A DNA stretch of 64,000 nt, taken from NCBI GenBank assembly GCA_964408455.1, contig CAYOZN010000003.1, forward strand, positions 241,686 to 305,685, given 5' to 3'. Numbering within the stretch: position 1 is the stretch's first letter; each line of letters opens with the position of its first letter. The notes below the pieces were generated by a model that worked only from the letters and a program-made list of their open reading frames with translations, made no database searches and had not been told where the DNA came from. Position numbers and translations under genes: made by a program. Shown here piece by piece: positions 8,408-17,505 of the stretch. Source of the DNA: CAYOZN01 sp964408455 (GTDB lineage: Bacteria > Planctomycetota > Phycisphaerae > UBA1845 > UTPLA1).

Positions 8408-11320
8408 ATGACCACGATCGCTGCCGCCGCCCCGGTGGCCGTCAAGCGTCGGAAAAAAAAGTACGTTCCAGCCGTCGGCCCCCGACTGCGGAAGCTGCTC
8501 GCCATCATTTTCTGCCTGTTCGCGGTGCTGACGGTCAACTCGGTGTACCTCGGGAGCGTTACGCTGCTCGAATGGCGCACCGGCCTTACCTATCAGAACT
8601 ACTTTTACCAGTTCATGTTCCTGGCCCACCTGCTGCTGGGCGTCCTGCTGGCAGTGCCGACGATCGTGTTTGGCGTGGCGCATCTCTGGAATGCGTACAA
8701 CTGGCCAAACCAACGGGCGGTGAAGGTGGGGATCGCCCTGTTTGCGACGAGCCTGATCCTGATCGCCAGCGGCATCGTGCTGACGCGGCTGGAGAACGTG
8801 ATCGTCATCAAGGACCCGGCCGTTCGCCGCATCGCCTACTGGGCCCACGTGATCAGCCCGCTGGTGATCGTGTGGCTGTTCATCCTGCACCGGCTGGCGG
8901 GCCGCCGCATCCGGTGGAAGACGGGGGCGGTATGGGGTTTGGTGGCGGCAGGTTTTGCCGTCGGCATGACGCTATTGCACTCTCAGGATCCGCGCAAGTG
9001 GAACCAGGCGGGGCCGGCATCAGGGGCACAGTATTTCCTGCCAGCGCTGTCGCGCACGGCGGACGGCAACTTCATCCCGAAGGACGTGCTCAACAACGAT
9101 GCCTTCTGTGCCGAGTGCCACGCCGATATCCATCGCGATTTCGCGCACAGTGCCCACAAGTTCAGCTCGTTCAACAATCCGGCCTACCTGTTCAGCGTGC
9201 TCAATACGCGCAAGGCGATGTTCGAGCGCGATGGCGACGTGCTGGGCTCGCGGTTCTGCGCCGGCTGCCACGATCCGGTGCCCTTCTTCAGCGGCGAGTT
9301 CGACAAGCGCCATTTTGACGATCCGAATTATGATCTGGCGAGCGACCCGTCGGCCCAGGCGGGCATCACGTGCACGACGTGTCACGCCATCACTCACGTC
9401 AACAGCAACAAGGGTAATGCGGCCTACACCATCGAAGAGCCGCTGCACTATCCCTTCACCTTCAGCGAGAACAAGTGGCTGAAGTGGATCAATCGCCAGC
9501 TTATCAAGGCCAAGCCCGAGTTCCACAAGAAGACATTCCTCAAGCCATTGCACAAGACGCCGGAGTTCTGCGGGACGTGCCACAAGGTGCACCTGCCGGA
9601 AGAGCTCAATGCCTACAAGTGGCTGCGCGGACAGAACCACTACGATCCGTATCATCTTTCCGGCGTGTCCGGCCACGGCATCACCAGCTTTTACTATCCG
9701 CCGAAGGCCGAGAACAACTGCAACGGCTGCCACATGAAGCCGATGGAGTCGGGCGATTTTGGCGCGCGCGTGCTCGACGATACCGGCCTGCTCAAGGTGC
9801 ACGATCACCAGTTCCCCTCAGCCAACACGGCCATTCCGCACCTGAAGGGCATGCCCGAATGGGTCAACGAAAAGCACAAGGCCTTCAACGAAGGCGTCAT
9901 GCGCGTGGATGTCTTCGGCGTGAAGGATGGCGGCACGATCGATCGTCCGCTGATCGCGCCGCTTCGGCCCGACGTACCGGCCCTGTCGCCCGGCCGCCCC
10001 TACCTGCTGGAAACGGTCATCCGCACGGTGAAGATGGGTCACCTGTTTACACAGGGCACCACGGACTCCAACGAGGTTTGGCTCGATGTGACCGTGACGT
10101 CGGGCGATCGCATAATCGGCCGCAGCGGCGGCCTGAATCCCGCCGATCGCGAAGTGGACCCGTGGTCGCACTTCATCAATGCGTTCGTGATCGACCGGAC
10201 AGGCCGGCGGATCGACCGCCGGAATGCCGAGGACATCTTTATTCCGTTGTACAACCATCAGATTCCCCCCGGCGCCGCCGACGTGGTGCACTATCTGTTG
10301 AATGTGCCGGAGGATGTGACCGAGCCGATCGTCTTCGACATCAAGCTTCAATACCGCAAGTTTGACACGCTCTACATGAAATTCTTCCAGGGGGACAAGT
10401 TCGTCACCAACGATCTGCCGATCATGACGCTGGCGACCGATCGCGTGATGTTCCCGGTCGCCGGTCGCGGGCACGGTGTCGAAAACGCGGCATCGGCCAT
10501 TGTCGAGTGGCAACGGTGGAACGACTACGGCATCGGACTGCTCAACAAGGGCGACAGCGGGCCCAATCGCGGCGAACTTCGGCAGGCGGAGGCGGCATTT
10601 GCCGAGGTGACGCGGCTGGGCCGTCCGGATGGAGCGCTGAACCGCGCGCGGCTTTGCATCAAGGAGGGACGACTCTCGGAGGCGGTGGAACTGCTCAAGG
10701 AGGCAGCGGCGCACGAACCACCCGCCCCGCCGTGGTCGATTGCCTGGTTCACCGGCATCGTCAACAAGCAGAACGGGCATCTGGACGAGGCAATTGAGAA
10801 TTTCCGCGCCGTCCTCGCCATGAAGGACACCGCCGAGTGCCGCGAGCGTGGCTTCGACTTCTCGCAGGATTACCGGGTACTAAATGAACTGGGCCAGACG
10901 CTGTTCGACCGGGCCAAGCAGGAGCGGGGCGAGGCGGGCAAGGAGGCGCGGACGCGGCTCCTGCTTGAAGCGCGTTCGCTGTTCGAGAAGGCGCTGGCGT
11001 ACGATCCGGAGTATCTGTCCGCCCACTACAACCTGGGGCTCATCTACGCAGCCCTCGGCGATTCGGAGAAGGCAGCCCATCACCGCAGCGAGCATGCCCG
11101 CTATCGGCCGGACGACAATTCCCGGGACAAGGCCATCGCGGCAGCGCGCATGAAGTACCCGGCGGCCAATCATGCGGCCGAGGCGATCGTCATTTACGAT
11201 TTGCAAAGAGCGGGCGCCTTTGAACTGCCGGCCGACGGCTCCGTCACGGCGAACCGGGGAGCCTCACCCGAGACGGGCCTCACTCAGTGGCGTCGCGATG
11301 CCGCCGGGGGTGCGCAATGA
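8408..11320 (+). CDS. Membrane-anchored pentahaem cytochrome c with C-terminal TPR region
   Basis: 970 residues from the ATG at 8408. The N-terminal 200 residues hold four or more membrane helices (KLLAIIFCLFAVLTV, FMFLAHLLLGVLLAV, IALFATSLILIASGIVL, VISPLVIVWLFIL) and resemble a b561-type membrane module. Five CxxCH haem-binding motifs follow: CAECH 234, CAGCH 284, CTTCH 322, CGTCH 388 and CNGCH 438. Many nearby histidines could be axial ligands. The C-terminal third carries TPR-like repeats (GELRQAEAAFAEVTRLGRP, EAIENFRAVLAM, YLSAHYNLGLIYAALGDSEKA). It should move electrons between the quinone pool and a periplasmic partner. Its stop overlaps the start of the ASPIC/UnbV gene (ATGA), so the two are translationally coupled. 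The electron acceptor is unknown. Confidence 0.88.
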   Translation: MTTIAAAAPVAVKRRKKKYVPAVGPRLRKLLAIIFCLFAVLTVNSVYLGSVTLLEWRTGLTYQNYFYQFMFLAHLLLGVLLAVPTIVFGVAHLWNAYNWPNQRAVKVGIALFATSLILIASGIVLTRLENVIVIKDPAVRRIAYWAHVISPLVIVWLFILHRLAGRRIRWKTGAVWGLVAAGFAVGMTLLHSQDPRKWNQAGPASGAQYFLPALSRTADGNFIPKDVLNNDAFCAECHADIHRDFAHSAHKFSSFNNPAYLFSVLNTRKAMFERDGDVLGSRFCAGCHDPVPFFSGEFDKRHFDDPNYDLASDPSAQAGITCTTCHAITHVNSNKGNAAYTIEEPLHYPFTFSENKWLKWINRQLIKAKPEFHKKTFLKPLHKTPEFCGTCHKVHLPEELNAYKWLRGQNHYDPYHLSGVSGHGITSFYYPPKAENNCNGCHMKPMESGDFGARVLDDTGLLKVHDHQFPSANTAIPHLKGMPEWVNEKHKAFNEGVMRVDVFGVKDGGTIDRPLIAPLRPDVPALSPGRPYLLETVIRTVKMGHLFTQGTTDSNEVWLDVTVTSGDRIIGRSGGLNPADREVDPWSHFINAFVIDRTGRRIDRRNAEDIFIPLYNHQIPPGAADVVHYLLNVPEDVTEPIVFDIKLQYRKFDTLYMKFFQGDKFVTNDLPIMTLATDRVMFPVAGRGHGVENAASAIVEWQRWNDYGIGLLNKGDSGPNRGELRQAEAAFAEVTRLGRPDGALNRARLCIKEGRLSEAVELLKEAAAHEPPAPPWSIAWFTGIVNKQNGHLDEAIENFRAVLAMKDTAECRERGFDFSQDYRVLNELGQTLFDRAKQERGEAGKEARTRLLLEARSLFEKALAYDPEYLSAHYNLGLIYAALGDSEKAAHHRSEHARYRPDDNSRDKAIAAARMKYPAANHAAEAIVIYDLQRAGAFELPADGSVTANRGASPETGLTQWRRDAAGGAQ

Positions 11321-13173
11321 GCACGGTCATTCCCCCCGAAGCGGACATCGAGGAACTGGTCCCCGAAGATGACACCATCATCGGAAAGGCTTTCCTCTGG
11401 TCAATCGTGGTATTCGCAGTGATCGGGGCCGGCGTCGCGGGCACCATGTATGCCCTGCGCGAGCCGCCGCCGCCGGCGCCGCGCGAGGCGCCTGCGTATG
11501 TTCCCCCGTCGGCGGCGGATGTCGTCGCCGAGGCACCCGATGCGCCCTTTGTCGACATCACGCGCGAAGCGGGCATCACGTTTGAGCATCAGAACGGCGC
11601 CTGCGGCGAGAAGCTGCTGCCGGAGACGATGGGCGGGGGCGCGGCGTTTTTTGACTACGACAGCGACGGCGACGCCGATCTTTTCCTGGTGAATGGCGAT
11701 TACTGGCCCGGGCGGCGGCCGGAAGATTCGCCGTCGCCCACGTGCGCGCTGTATCGCAACGACGGCAAAGGCCGTTTCGAGAATGTCTCGGCCGACAGCG
11801 GCATGGGCATCACGCTTTACGGCATGGGCGTGGCGGTGGGCGACTACGACAGCGACGGCGATGACGACGTATATGTGACCGCCGTCGGCGAGAACCGGCT
11901 GATGCGAAATGATGGCGGACGCTTTGTTGATGTCTCGCGAGAGGCGGGCGTGGCCGGGGATGCCGCAGGCTGGAGCACGAGCACCGGCTTCTTCGACTAC
12001 GATCGCGATGGCGATCTGGACCTGTTCGTCTGCAACTACATCCGCTGGAGTCGCGACATCGATTTTGCCGTGGACTATCGCCTGACGGGCGTGGGCCGCG
12101 CCTACGGCCCGCCGATGAACTTCGAGGGCGCTTTCAACACGCTGTATCGCAACGAGGGCGACGGCCGCTTCACGGATGTCTCCGCGTCGGCGGGCATTGA
12201 GGTTCGCAACGCGGCCAGCGGCGTGCCGGCGGGCAAGGCGCTGGGGCTGGCGTTCATCGACGTGGACGACGACGGCTGGCTCGACGTATTCGTCGCCAAC
12301 GACACGGTGCAGAATTTCCTGTTCCGCAACAAGGGCGACGGCTCGTTCGAAGAGATCGGCGCGGCCAGCGGCATTGCCTTTGACGGCATGGGCAATGCTC
12401 GCGGGGCCATGGGCATCGACGCCGGTCAACTGCGCGGCGACGGCCGGCTTGCCATCGCCATCGGAAACTTCGCCAACGAGATGACGGCGCTCTTCGTCGC
12501 CGGCGAGGAGCCGCTCCAGTTCACCGACATGGCGATCGCAGAGGGTATCGGCGCTGCCAGTCGGTCGGCACTGACCTTTGGCGTGCTGCTGATGGACTAC
12601 GATCTCGACGGCCGGCTCGATCTGGTGCAGACGAACGGTCACATCGAGGACGAGATCAACACCGTGCAGCCGAGCCAGCACTATCGCCAGCCGGCGCAGC
12701 TCTTCTGGAACGCCGGACCTGGACGGCGGGCGTGCTTCAGCGAGGTGCCTGCCAACCGCATCGGCGATCTGGCCCAGCCGATCGTCGGCCGCGGGGCGAC
12801 GTACGCCGATATCGACGGCGATGGAGATCTGGACGTCCTGCTTACCCAGATTGGAGGCCCGCCACTGCTATTGCGCAACGATCAGGCACTCGGCCGGCAC
12901 TGGCTGCGTCTACGGCTGGTGGGCAGGCAGTGCAATCGGGATGCCGTCGGGGCGCGGGTGGATGTGGTGACGCCGGCGGGCGTGCAGCGCCGTATGGTCT
13001 CACCGACGCGCAGCTACCTGTCGCAGACTGAGCGCACGCTGAGCTTCGGGCTGGGCGACACAGACATTGCCGAGAAGATCATCATTCGCTGGCCGGACGG
13101 GACGACGAGCGAACACGCCGATGTGACCGTGGATCGGCAGCATCGGATCACGCAGGGCGAGCAACAGGACTGA
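11317..13173 (+). CDS. Membrane-anchored FG-GAP/VCBS repeat protein with ASPIC/UnbV C-terminus (CRTAC1-like)
   Basis: 618 residues from the ATG at 11317, which overlaps the cytochrome stop codon. One membrane helix (FLWSIVVFAVIGAGVAGTMY) lies near residues 28-47. A beta-propeller follows, with repeated calcium-binding loops such as DYDSDGDADLF, DYDSDGDDDVYVT, DYDRDGDLDLFV, DVDDDGWLDVFVAND and DYDLDGRLDLVQTNG. The C-terminal 100 residues form the ASPIC/UnbV domain (HWLRLRLVG, RRMVSPTRSYLSQTERTLSFGLG, IIIRWPDG). Genes of this type are often found next to multihaem or TPR proteins in planctomycetes, but their role is not settled. Coupling suggests a periplasmic complex with the cytochrome. Confidence 0.9.
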   Translation: MSTVIPPEADIEELVPEDDTIIGKAFLWSIVVFAVIGAGVAGTMYALREPPPPAPREAPAYVPPSAADVVAEAPDAPFVDITREAGITFEHQNGACGEKLLPETMGGGAAFFDYDSDGDADLFLVNGDYWPGRRPEDSPSPTCALYRNDGKGRFENVSADSGMGITLYGMGVAVGDYDSDGDDDVYVTAVGENRLMRNDGGRFVDVSREAGVAGDAAGWSTSTGFFDYDRDGDLDLFVCNYIRWSRDIDFAVDYRLTGVGRAYGPPMNFEGAFNTLYRNEGDGRFTDVSASAGIEVRNAASGVPAGKALGLAFIDVDDDGWLDVFVANDTVQNFLFRNKGDGSFEEIGAASGIAFDGMGNARGAMGIDAGQLRGDGRLAIAIGNFANEMTALFVAGEEPLQFTDMAIAEGIGAASRSALTFGVLLMDYDLDGRLDLVQTNGHIEDEINTVQPSQHYRQPAQLFWNAGPGRRACFSEVPANRIGDLAQPIVGRGATYADIDGDGDLDVLLTQIGGPPLLLRNDQALGRHWLRLRLVGRQCNRDAVGARVDVVTPAGVQRRMVSPTRSYLSQTERTLSFGLGDTDIAEKIIIRWPDGTTSEHADVTVDRQHRITQGEQQD

Positions 13174-13258
13174 ATCTCGAAAATCGAGAATCGAAAATCA
13201 AGTCTGAAGTCTGAAAATCGGCGATTTGAAATCTGGGATCTGGAATTTGAACGCAAGG
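13174..13258. repeat. AT-rich intergenic stretch of TCTGAAA/GAAAATC-type short repeats
   Basis: The gap between two convergent genes is far richer in A and T than its surroundings and consists of degenerate 8-10 base units (CGAAAATC, CTGAAAATC, TTGAAATCTGG, TTGAACG). A similar stretch occurs at 54985-55064. No terminator hairpin with a U-tract is visible. Confidence 0.5.
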
Positions 13259-16255
13259 CTATCTCAGGCTTACGCCGATCGAATCCGTCAATCCCGTGTA
13301 CCGCTTCGATCCCAGGCCGAGCGTCGGTGCGCCTTCCGGCCACAGGCTGAAGTTGACGCCGATGTCGTCCAATGCCCGATCAACGTCAAAGGAGACGGCC
13401 GTATACCAGCGCGGCCACTTGCGAATGTAGATGATTTCGGTCGAGTAGTTGCGGCCCTCCTCGGCGTCGTAGTACTCGCGAAACCCGACGATGTGCTTCT
13501 CGCTCAGGCGGTAGTTGGTGCCGAAGGCGAGCAGGTTGTTGTCGGTGTCGTGGATGTATCGCCAGCCGACGAAATAGGACAACCGCGGGTCGCGCTCAAC
13601 GGCGACGGACACGTTGCTGGTGCCGACCTGGTCGCGATTCACGTCGTATACGCCGTCGTACACGAGCATCGTCGTGTCGCTGAGGCGATACTGCCAGTTG
13701 GCCGCGATGAAGCTGGAGGAGATGCTATCCTCCGGCCGGGCCATGATGTGATCGCCGTGAGTGAATTCGCCATCCTGCCGGTCGTGGAAGAAGCCGGCCT
13801 CGACGTCGAGTGTCATCCAATCGACCGTGCGCTCTTCGCCCGGCTTGCCGCGGCGGGTCTGCCAGCGCTGCCGCAGGCCGAGCACCACGCCGCCGAAGTC
13901 GTCGATGTCCTCGACGCCGGAGTCGAACGGCGTGAGCTGCTCAGGTGGAATGTTCGTGTGCGCGTTGAACGCGGAAACATCCGCCTTGATGACGTGGCGG
14001 AGGCGGTTCAGATCGAACAACTCGGAATAGACGTCGTCGTAGACGCGGCTGGCGATGATGTTGGCATTCACGCCATAGCCGACCATACCGCGCTGGCGGC
14101 CGCCGCCGCCGAAGTACGACGGCGAGTCGTCCCAGGCGGATCCGCGGGCCATGAGATAGGGCGTGATCTTCACGGGGCCGATGTCGGGCAGCGGAAACTG
14201 CACCTCCTGACGCGTATCGCCGCGGATGACGCTGCCGGTAGCGCCAGTGTTGTCGCGCCGATCGCTTTCGCCGTTGAAATAGCGCCGCTCGTCATAGCGA
14301 TAGCGCACGACGCCGGCGCGGTTGTCGCTGTACCACGTCGCGTGTTCCGTAAGCGGCTCGCCGATGAGCGTGAAGCGCGTATCGGGCAGGCGCTCGGTCT
14401 GCGTCAGGAACTCGGGGATGCGCCAGTTGGCCGTGGCCGAGAACTGCCAGTTGTCCATTCGCTTGAGGATGCGTAGCAGATTCTCCTGGTCCTTGCCGTT
14501 TTCCCATTCGTTGCGTTCGTAGCTCTCCAGATAGTTGTCGTCGCTGACGTAGGCACCTTCGAGCGACAGCTCCCAACCCTGCGGCAGGAACTGGCGATGA
14601 CGCAGGAGCAGGCGGCCGCGATTGTCGGTATCGGGCGGACCACCGCGCGGGCCCAGATCGTCTTCGCCTTCGTCGTGGATGTAGTAGCCGCGAAACAGGC
14701 CGAAGAAGTCATCCTGGCGATAGTCCATGTCGACGCCGGCCCCGGGCCCGCGATCGGTGTAGTAGTCGAGCCTGCCGGTGGCATCAAAGCCCTCCGGCGC
14801 CTGGATGCCGAGCAGGTTGAACAGGTACCACTGCGTCTCGAGAATGCCGCCGAAGTCGCTGTTGTAGCCCATCTTCGCGGACTTGAAGGCCTGGCTGTCG
14901 CGGGAGAAAGTTCCGGCGGAATAGGGCCAGTACAGCACCGGCGTGCCTTCGAGGTTCAGCGTCGTGCCCGTTGCCTCGTAGCTGCCGGCCTGCACACCGA
15001 CGACGCGGCCGCGCTCGTCGCGCGGTGTGATATCCGTCAACTCCAGCTCGGCGGCGCGCAGCGAGACGTGCGGCGTGTGGAACTCACTGGTGGTGAGCAG
15101 GGCGTTGGTCGCAGCGTAGCGATTCACGCTCAGGCGGCGAATGCGGTCGGCGCGGACGTAAATGGGAAGATCGCGAGTCGGCTCCATCACACGCGTCACG
15201 GCATCCAGTATCAGCGCTCGCTCATTCTCCACGTCATAGAAGAGCCGCTCGGCACGTATCATCCGCAGGCCCTGCGTGAGAACGACATCCCCTTCGAGAT
15301 AGACCGCGGAAACGTATTGCTGAAACGCCTGTTCCTCCGTTGTTTCGTCGGCGCCGAGTTCGGGCTCATCCGCCGGCGAAGTTGTCGGTTCCACGTCCTC
15401 GACGTCGCTTCGCGGCGAAGAGCGACGCGGCGTTTCCGGCCGATCGCGGTCGACCACGCCGGGTACGGCCTCGCTTACGGCCTCTCCGTGCAGGTACAGG
15501 ACCGCGGCATCGGCACGCAGCTCGACGAACTCGGCGCTGTCCTCCGGAGAGCCGTGCGACACATATACGTCTTCGATGGAGATGACAACTGTCTGATTGC
15601 CGTGCTGTTGATGGCTGGTCTGCTTTGCCGTGTAGCTGACCATCTTGCGCACCTTCGGCCGGCGAAGCGCCAGGGCGTCAAAATCCGGTGCGACCACGAT
15701 CGGGTCTTCTTCCAGCTCCGGCTCCCGGGGCGGGGCCACTTCCAGAAGGCGCCGGGCACGCGATGCCTCGCGGTAAAGCGGGCTCTCCTCATTCGGCGCG
15801 GGGGCATGCCCGTCCATGTGCGTGAGCAACTTGCCGAAGGTGCGGAGGGTGATCAGCTGTGCCGAGCCCGTCTCGACTGTCTGGGCCGGGTACACGATCT
15901 CGGTGTTCTGCCAGAGGTATATTTCTGCCTCGACATAGGGCCGGTCCTGCCAGCTCAGTTGCCGAAACCAGATGACGGCGTCGTTGCTGCTCAGGCGATA
16001 GAGGCCCATTCGCGCGGAGAAGTCGCCGCGGACCTCGATGACCTGTTCGTCCCCGGACGTGGTCCAGGTGTTGAAGAGCTTGCCGAAGATTTCGAGGTTG
16101 TAGTCGCTGATGCCGGGGGGGACGAGCGGATCGACGCGGCCAATGTCGGCGGCGGCGGGCGGCGGAGCGGTCTGGTTGGCCGGCGCCTGGATCGGCGCGA
16201 GGGCAATTGCCACAAACAGCAGTCGCGACCATCCCGTCGACCAGGGTATGCGCAT
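13259..16255 (-). CDS. lptD: LptD-like outer-membrane LPS-assembly protein (OstA family)
   Basis: 998 residues from the ATG at 16255, where the signal peptide begins (MRIPWSTGWSRLLFVAIALAP). The N-terminal half holds OstA-like strands (YLEGDVVLTQGLRMIRAERLFYDV, SYEATGTTLNLEGTPVLYWPY). The C-terminal half is a long run of alternating amphipathic beta strands rich in Tyr, Arg and Asp (GRLDYYTDRGPGAGVDMDYR, LLLRHRQFLPQGWELSLEGAYV, WYTAVSFDVDRALDDIGVNFSLW). This suits a transmembrane barrel. LptD inserts lipopolysaccharide into the outer leaflet. It is somewhat longer than the E. coli protein, and an acidic low-complexity insert is seen in the middle. No lptE is adjacent. Assignment rests on architecture and motifs. 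Confidence 0.75.
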   Translation of the reverse strand: MRIPWSTGWSRLLFVAIALAPIQAPANQTAPPPAAADIGRVDPLVPPGISDYNLEIFGKLFNTWTTSGDEQVIEVRGDFSARMGLYRLSSNDAVIWFRQLSWQDRPYVEAEIYLWQNTEIVYPAQTVETGSAQLITLRTFGKLLTHMDGHAPAPNEESPLYREASRARRLLEVAPPREPELEEDPIVVAPDFDALALRRPKVRKMVSYTAKQTSHQQHGNQTVVISIEDVYVSHGSPEDSAEFVELRADAAVLYLHGEAVSEAVPGVVDRDRPETPRRSSPRSDVEDVEPTTSPADEPELGADETTEEQAFQQYVSAVYLEGDVVLTQGLRMIRAERLFYDVENERALILDAVTRVMEPTRDLPIYVRADRIRRLSVNRYAATNALLTTSEFHTPHVSLRAAELELTDITPRDERGRVVGVQAGSYEATGTTLNLEGTPVLYWPYSAGTFSRDSQAFKSAKMGYNSDFGGILETQWYLFNLLGIQAPEGFDATGRLDYYTDRGPGAGVDMDYRQDDFFGLFRGYYIHDEGEDDLGPRGGPPDTDNRGRLLLRHRQFLPQGWELSLEGAYVSDDNYLESYERNEWENGKDQENLLRILKRMDNWQFSATANWRIPEFLTQTERLPDTRFTLIGEPLTEHATWYSDNRAGVVRYRYDERRYFNGESDRRDNTGATGSVIRGDTRQEVQFPLPDIGPVKITPYLMARGSAWDDSPSYFGGGGRQRGMVGYGVNANIIASRVYDDVYSELFDLNRLRHVIKADVSAFNAHTNIPPEQLTPFDSGVEDIDDFGGVVLGLRQRWQTRRGKPGEERTVDWMTLDVEAGFFHDRQDGEFTHGDHIMARPEDSISSSFIAANWQYRLSDTTMLVYDGVYDVNRDQVGTSNVSVAVERDPRLSYFVGWRYIHDTDNNLLAFGTNYRLSEKHIVGFREYYDAEEGRNYSTEIIYIRKWPRWYTAVSFDVDRALDDIGVNFSLWPEGAPTLGLGSKRYTGLTDSIGVSLR

Positions 16256-16627
16256 GGGACCTCTGTGATATCTGGACGGGCAGGCTGTTGAACGACCGCC
16301 ACCTTCACGCGTCAGAACGCGGCCGCGATTATAGAAAGGCACTTGGGCGTGTCAAAGAGGCCCCAGCACATAAGTATCGACGGAATTTGAAGGTGAGGCA
16401 GGCGCGGTGGTGGTGTCGCTGTGAGCGTTGTGGAAGGCACGAATCTCGCGTCCGTGCGCAGTTTCTGCGCGATGTGCGCGAAAACCCGCCCGGCAGGTGC
16501 ATCGGGGCCGATGAACAGTTTGCGACGATTGCCGGTTTGCATCGGCGGCTCGCTTCTGGTTGAATCGCGGCCGCCGCGATGGCCCGGAAGGAAGGCCGTT
16601 GCCAGGCATGGGAGGATCATCGTTCAC
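16256..16627. other. Intergenic region between lptD and the SPOR lipoprotein gene
   Basis: 372 bases holding the divergent start regions of the lptD-like gene (leftward) and the SPOR lipoprotein gene (rightward). A GGAGG at 16611-16615 is 12 bases from the ATG at 16628, rather far for a ribosome site. No other gene, RNA or clear promoter is seen. Confidence 0.4.
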
Positions 16628-17440
16628 ATGCTTTCGCCCGGTCCAGGCTTCAATGCGCCGGCTCGATCGCGAGCGGCTTTGTGCGCGACATTCCTGATGT
16701 GCCTGGTGCTGGCGGGCTGCGGTCAGCCCACGGCGGAGGACATCCGGCAGGTATCCACGGCCGAACAGGCCTACAGAAGCGGCAAGCACGAGGACGCACT
16801 GGTCCAACTCAACAAATTCATCGCCGCCTACCCGAACCATCCGGACACCGCCGAAGCGTATTACCTGCGATCGCTCTGCAACACGCAAGTCGCTAACAAG
16901 GTGCAGGCGGAGTCGGACGCGCGACAGTGCATTAAGTTGACGAAGAGCCCCGAACTGAGTGCCCGGGCGCATGCCACATTGGCGACACTTCTCTACGAAG
17001 CCAACCGGCCGGCCGAAGCCATTGCCGCCTTCCAGATCGCGCTGGCTGGCCTGCCCGATCGATCGCCCAAGGACCTGCTCACGTATCGCTATGGCCTGTG
17101 CCTCCAGCGCGAGGGCCGCTGGCCGGAGGCGCGAAAGGCCTTCTCCGACGTGTTCTCCAAATATCCCGGAACGGAGACCTCCCAGAATGCCCGCCGCATG
17201 CACGACTGGAAGCACGATTTCTTTTCCATCCAGTGCGGGGCCTATCGCGACCGCGGATCTGCGGACGATGCGGCGAGCAAGCTGAAGAAGAAGGGCGCGG
17301 CCGCCTTCGTCGATCAGAGAGTGCGAACCGGCGAGACGATCCACATCGTGCTGGTCGGCCGCTACGCGAATTACCGGGAAGCCCGCGATGCGCTACCGGC
17401 CGTCAAGCGTCACACGCGCGATGCCCTCATCGTGCCATAG
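16628..17440 (+). CDS. TPR lipoprotein with C-terminal SPOR domain
   Basis: 270 residues. A lipoprotein signal with lipobox (LVLAGC, Cys31) is followed by BamD-like TPRs (STAEQAYRSGKHEDALVQLN, AAYPNHPDTAEAYYLRSL, EGRWPEARKAFSDVFSKYP). A C-terminal SPOR domain of about 70 residues then follows (FFSIQCGAYRDRGSADDAA to IHIVLVGRYANYREARDAL). SPOR domains bind denuded peptidoglycan at division sites or septa, and TPRs bind proteins. The protein therefore probably tethers a complex to both envelope and wall. The flippase gene starts 65 bases downstream on the same strand. An outer-membrane BamD role is the alternative, but BamD lacks SPOR. Confidence 0.82.
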   Translation: MLSPGPGFNAPARSRAALCATFLMCLVLAGCGQPTAEDIRQVSTAEQAYRSGKHEDALVQLNKFIAAYPNHPDTAEAYYLRSLCNTQVANKVQAESDARQCIKLTKSPELSARAHATLATLLYEANRPAEAIAAFQIALAGLPDRSPKDLLTYRYGLCLQREGRWPEARKAFSDVFSKYPGTETSQNARRMHDWKHDFFSIQCGAYRDRGSADDAASKLKKKGAAAFVDQRVRTGETIHIVLVGRYANYREARDALPAVKRHTRDALIVP

Positions 17441-17505
17441 CATCGCATTGTGCCACCGCCCTTCCGGCCGCCGCACACGCTCCGCGGCCAACTGACCGGC
17501 CACGC

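Noticed and set aside
14597..16291. A 564-codon rightward frame
   Set aside because: It is antisense to the LptD-like gene, whose signal peptide and barrel strands are clear.
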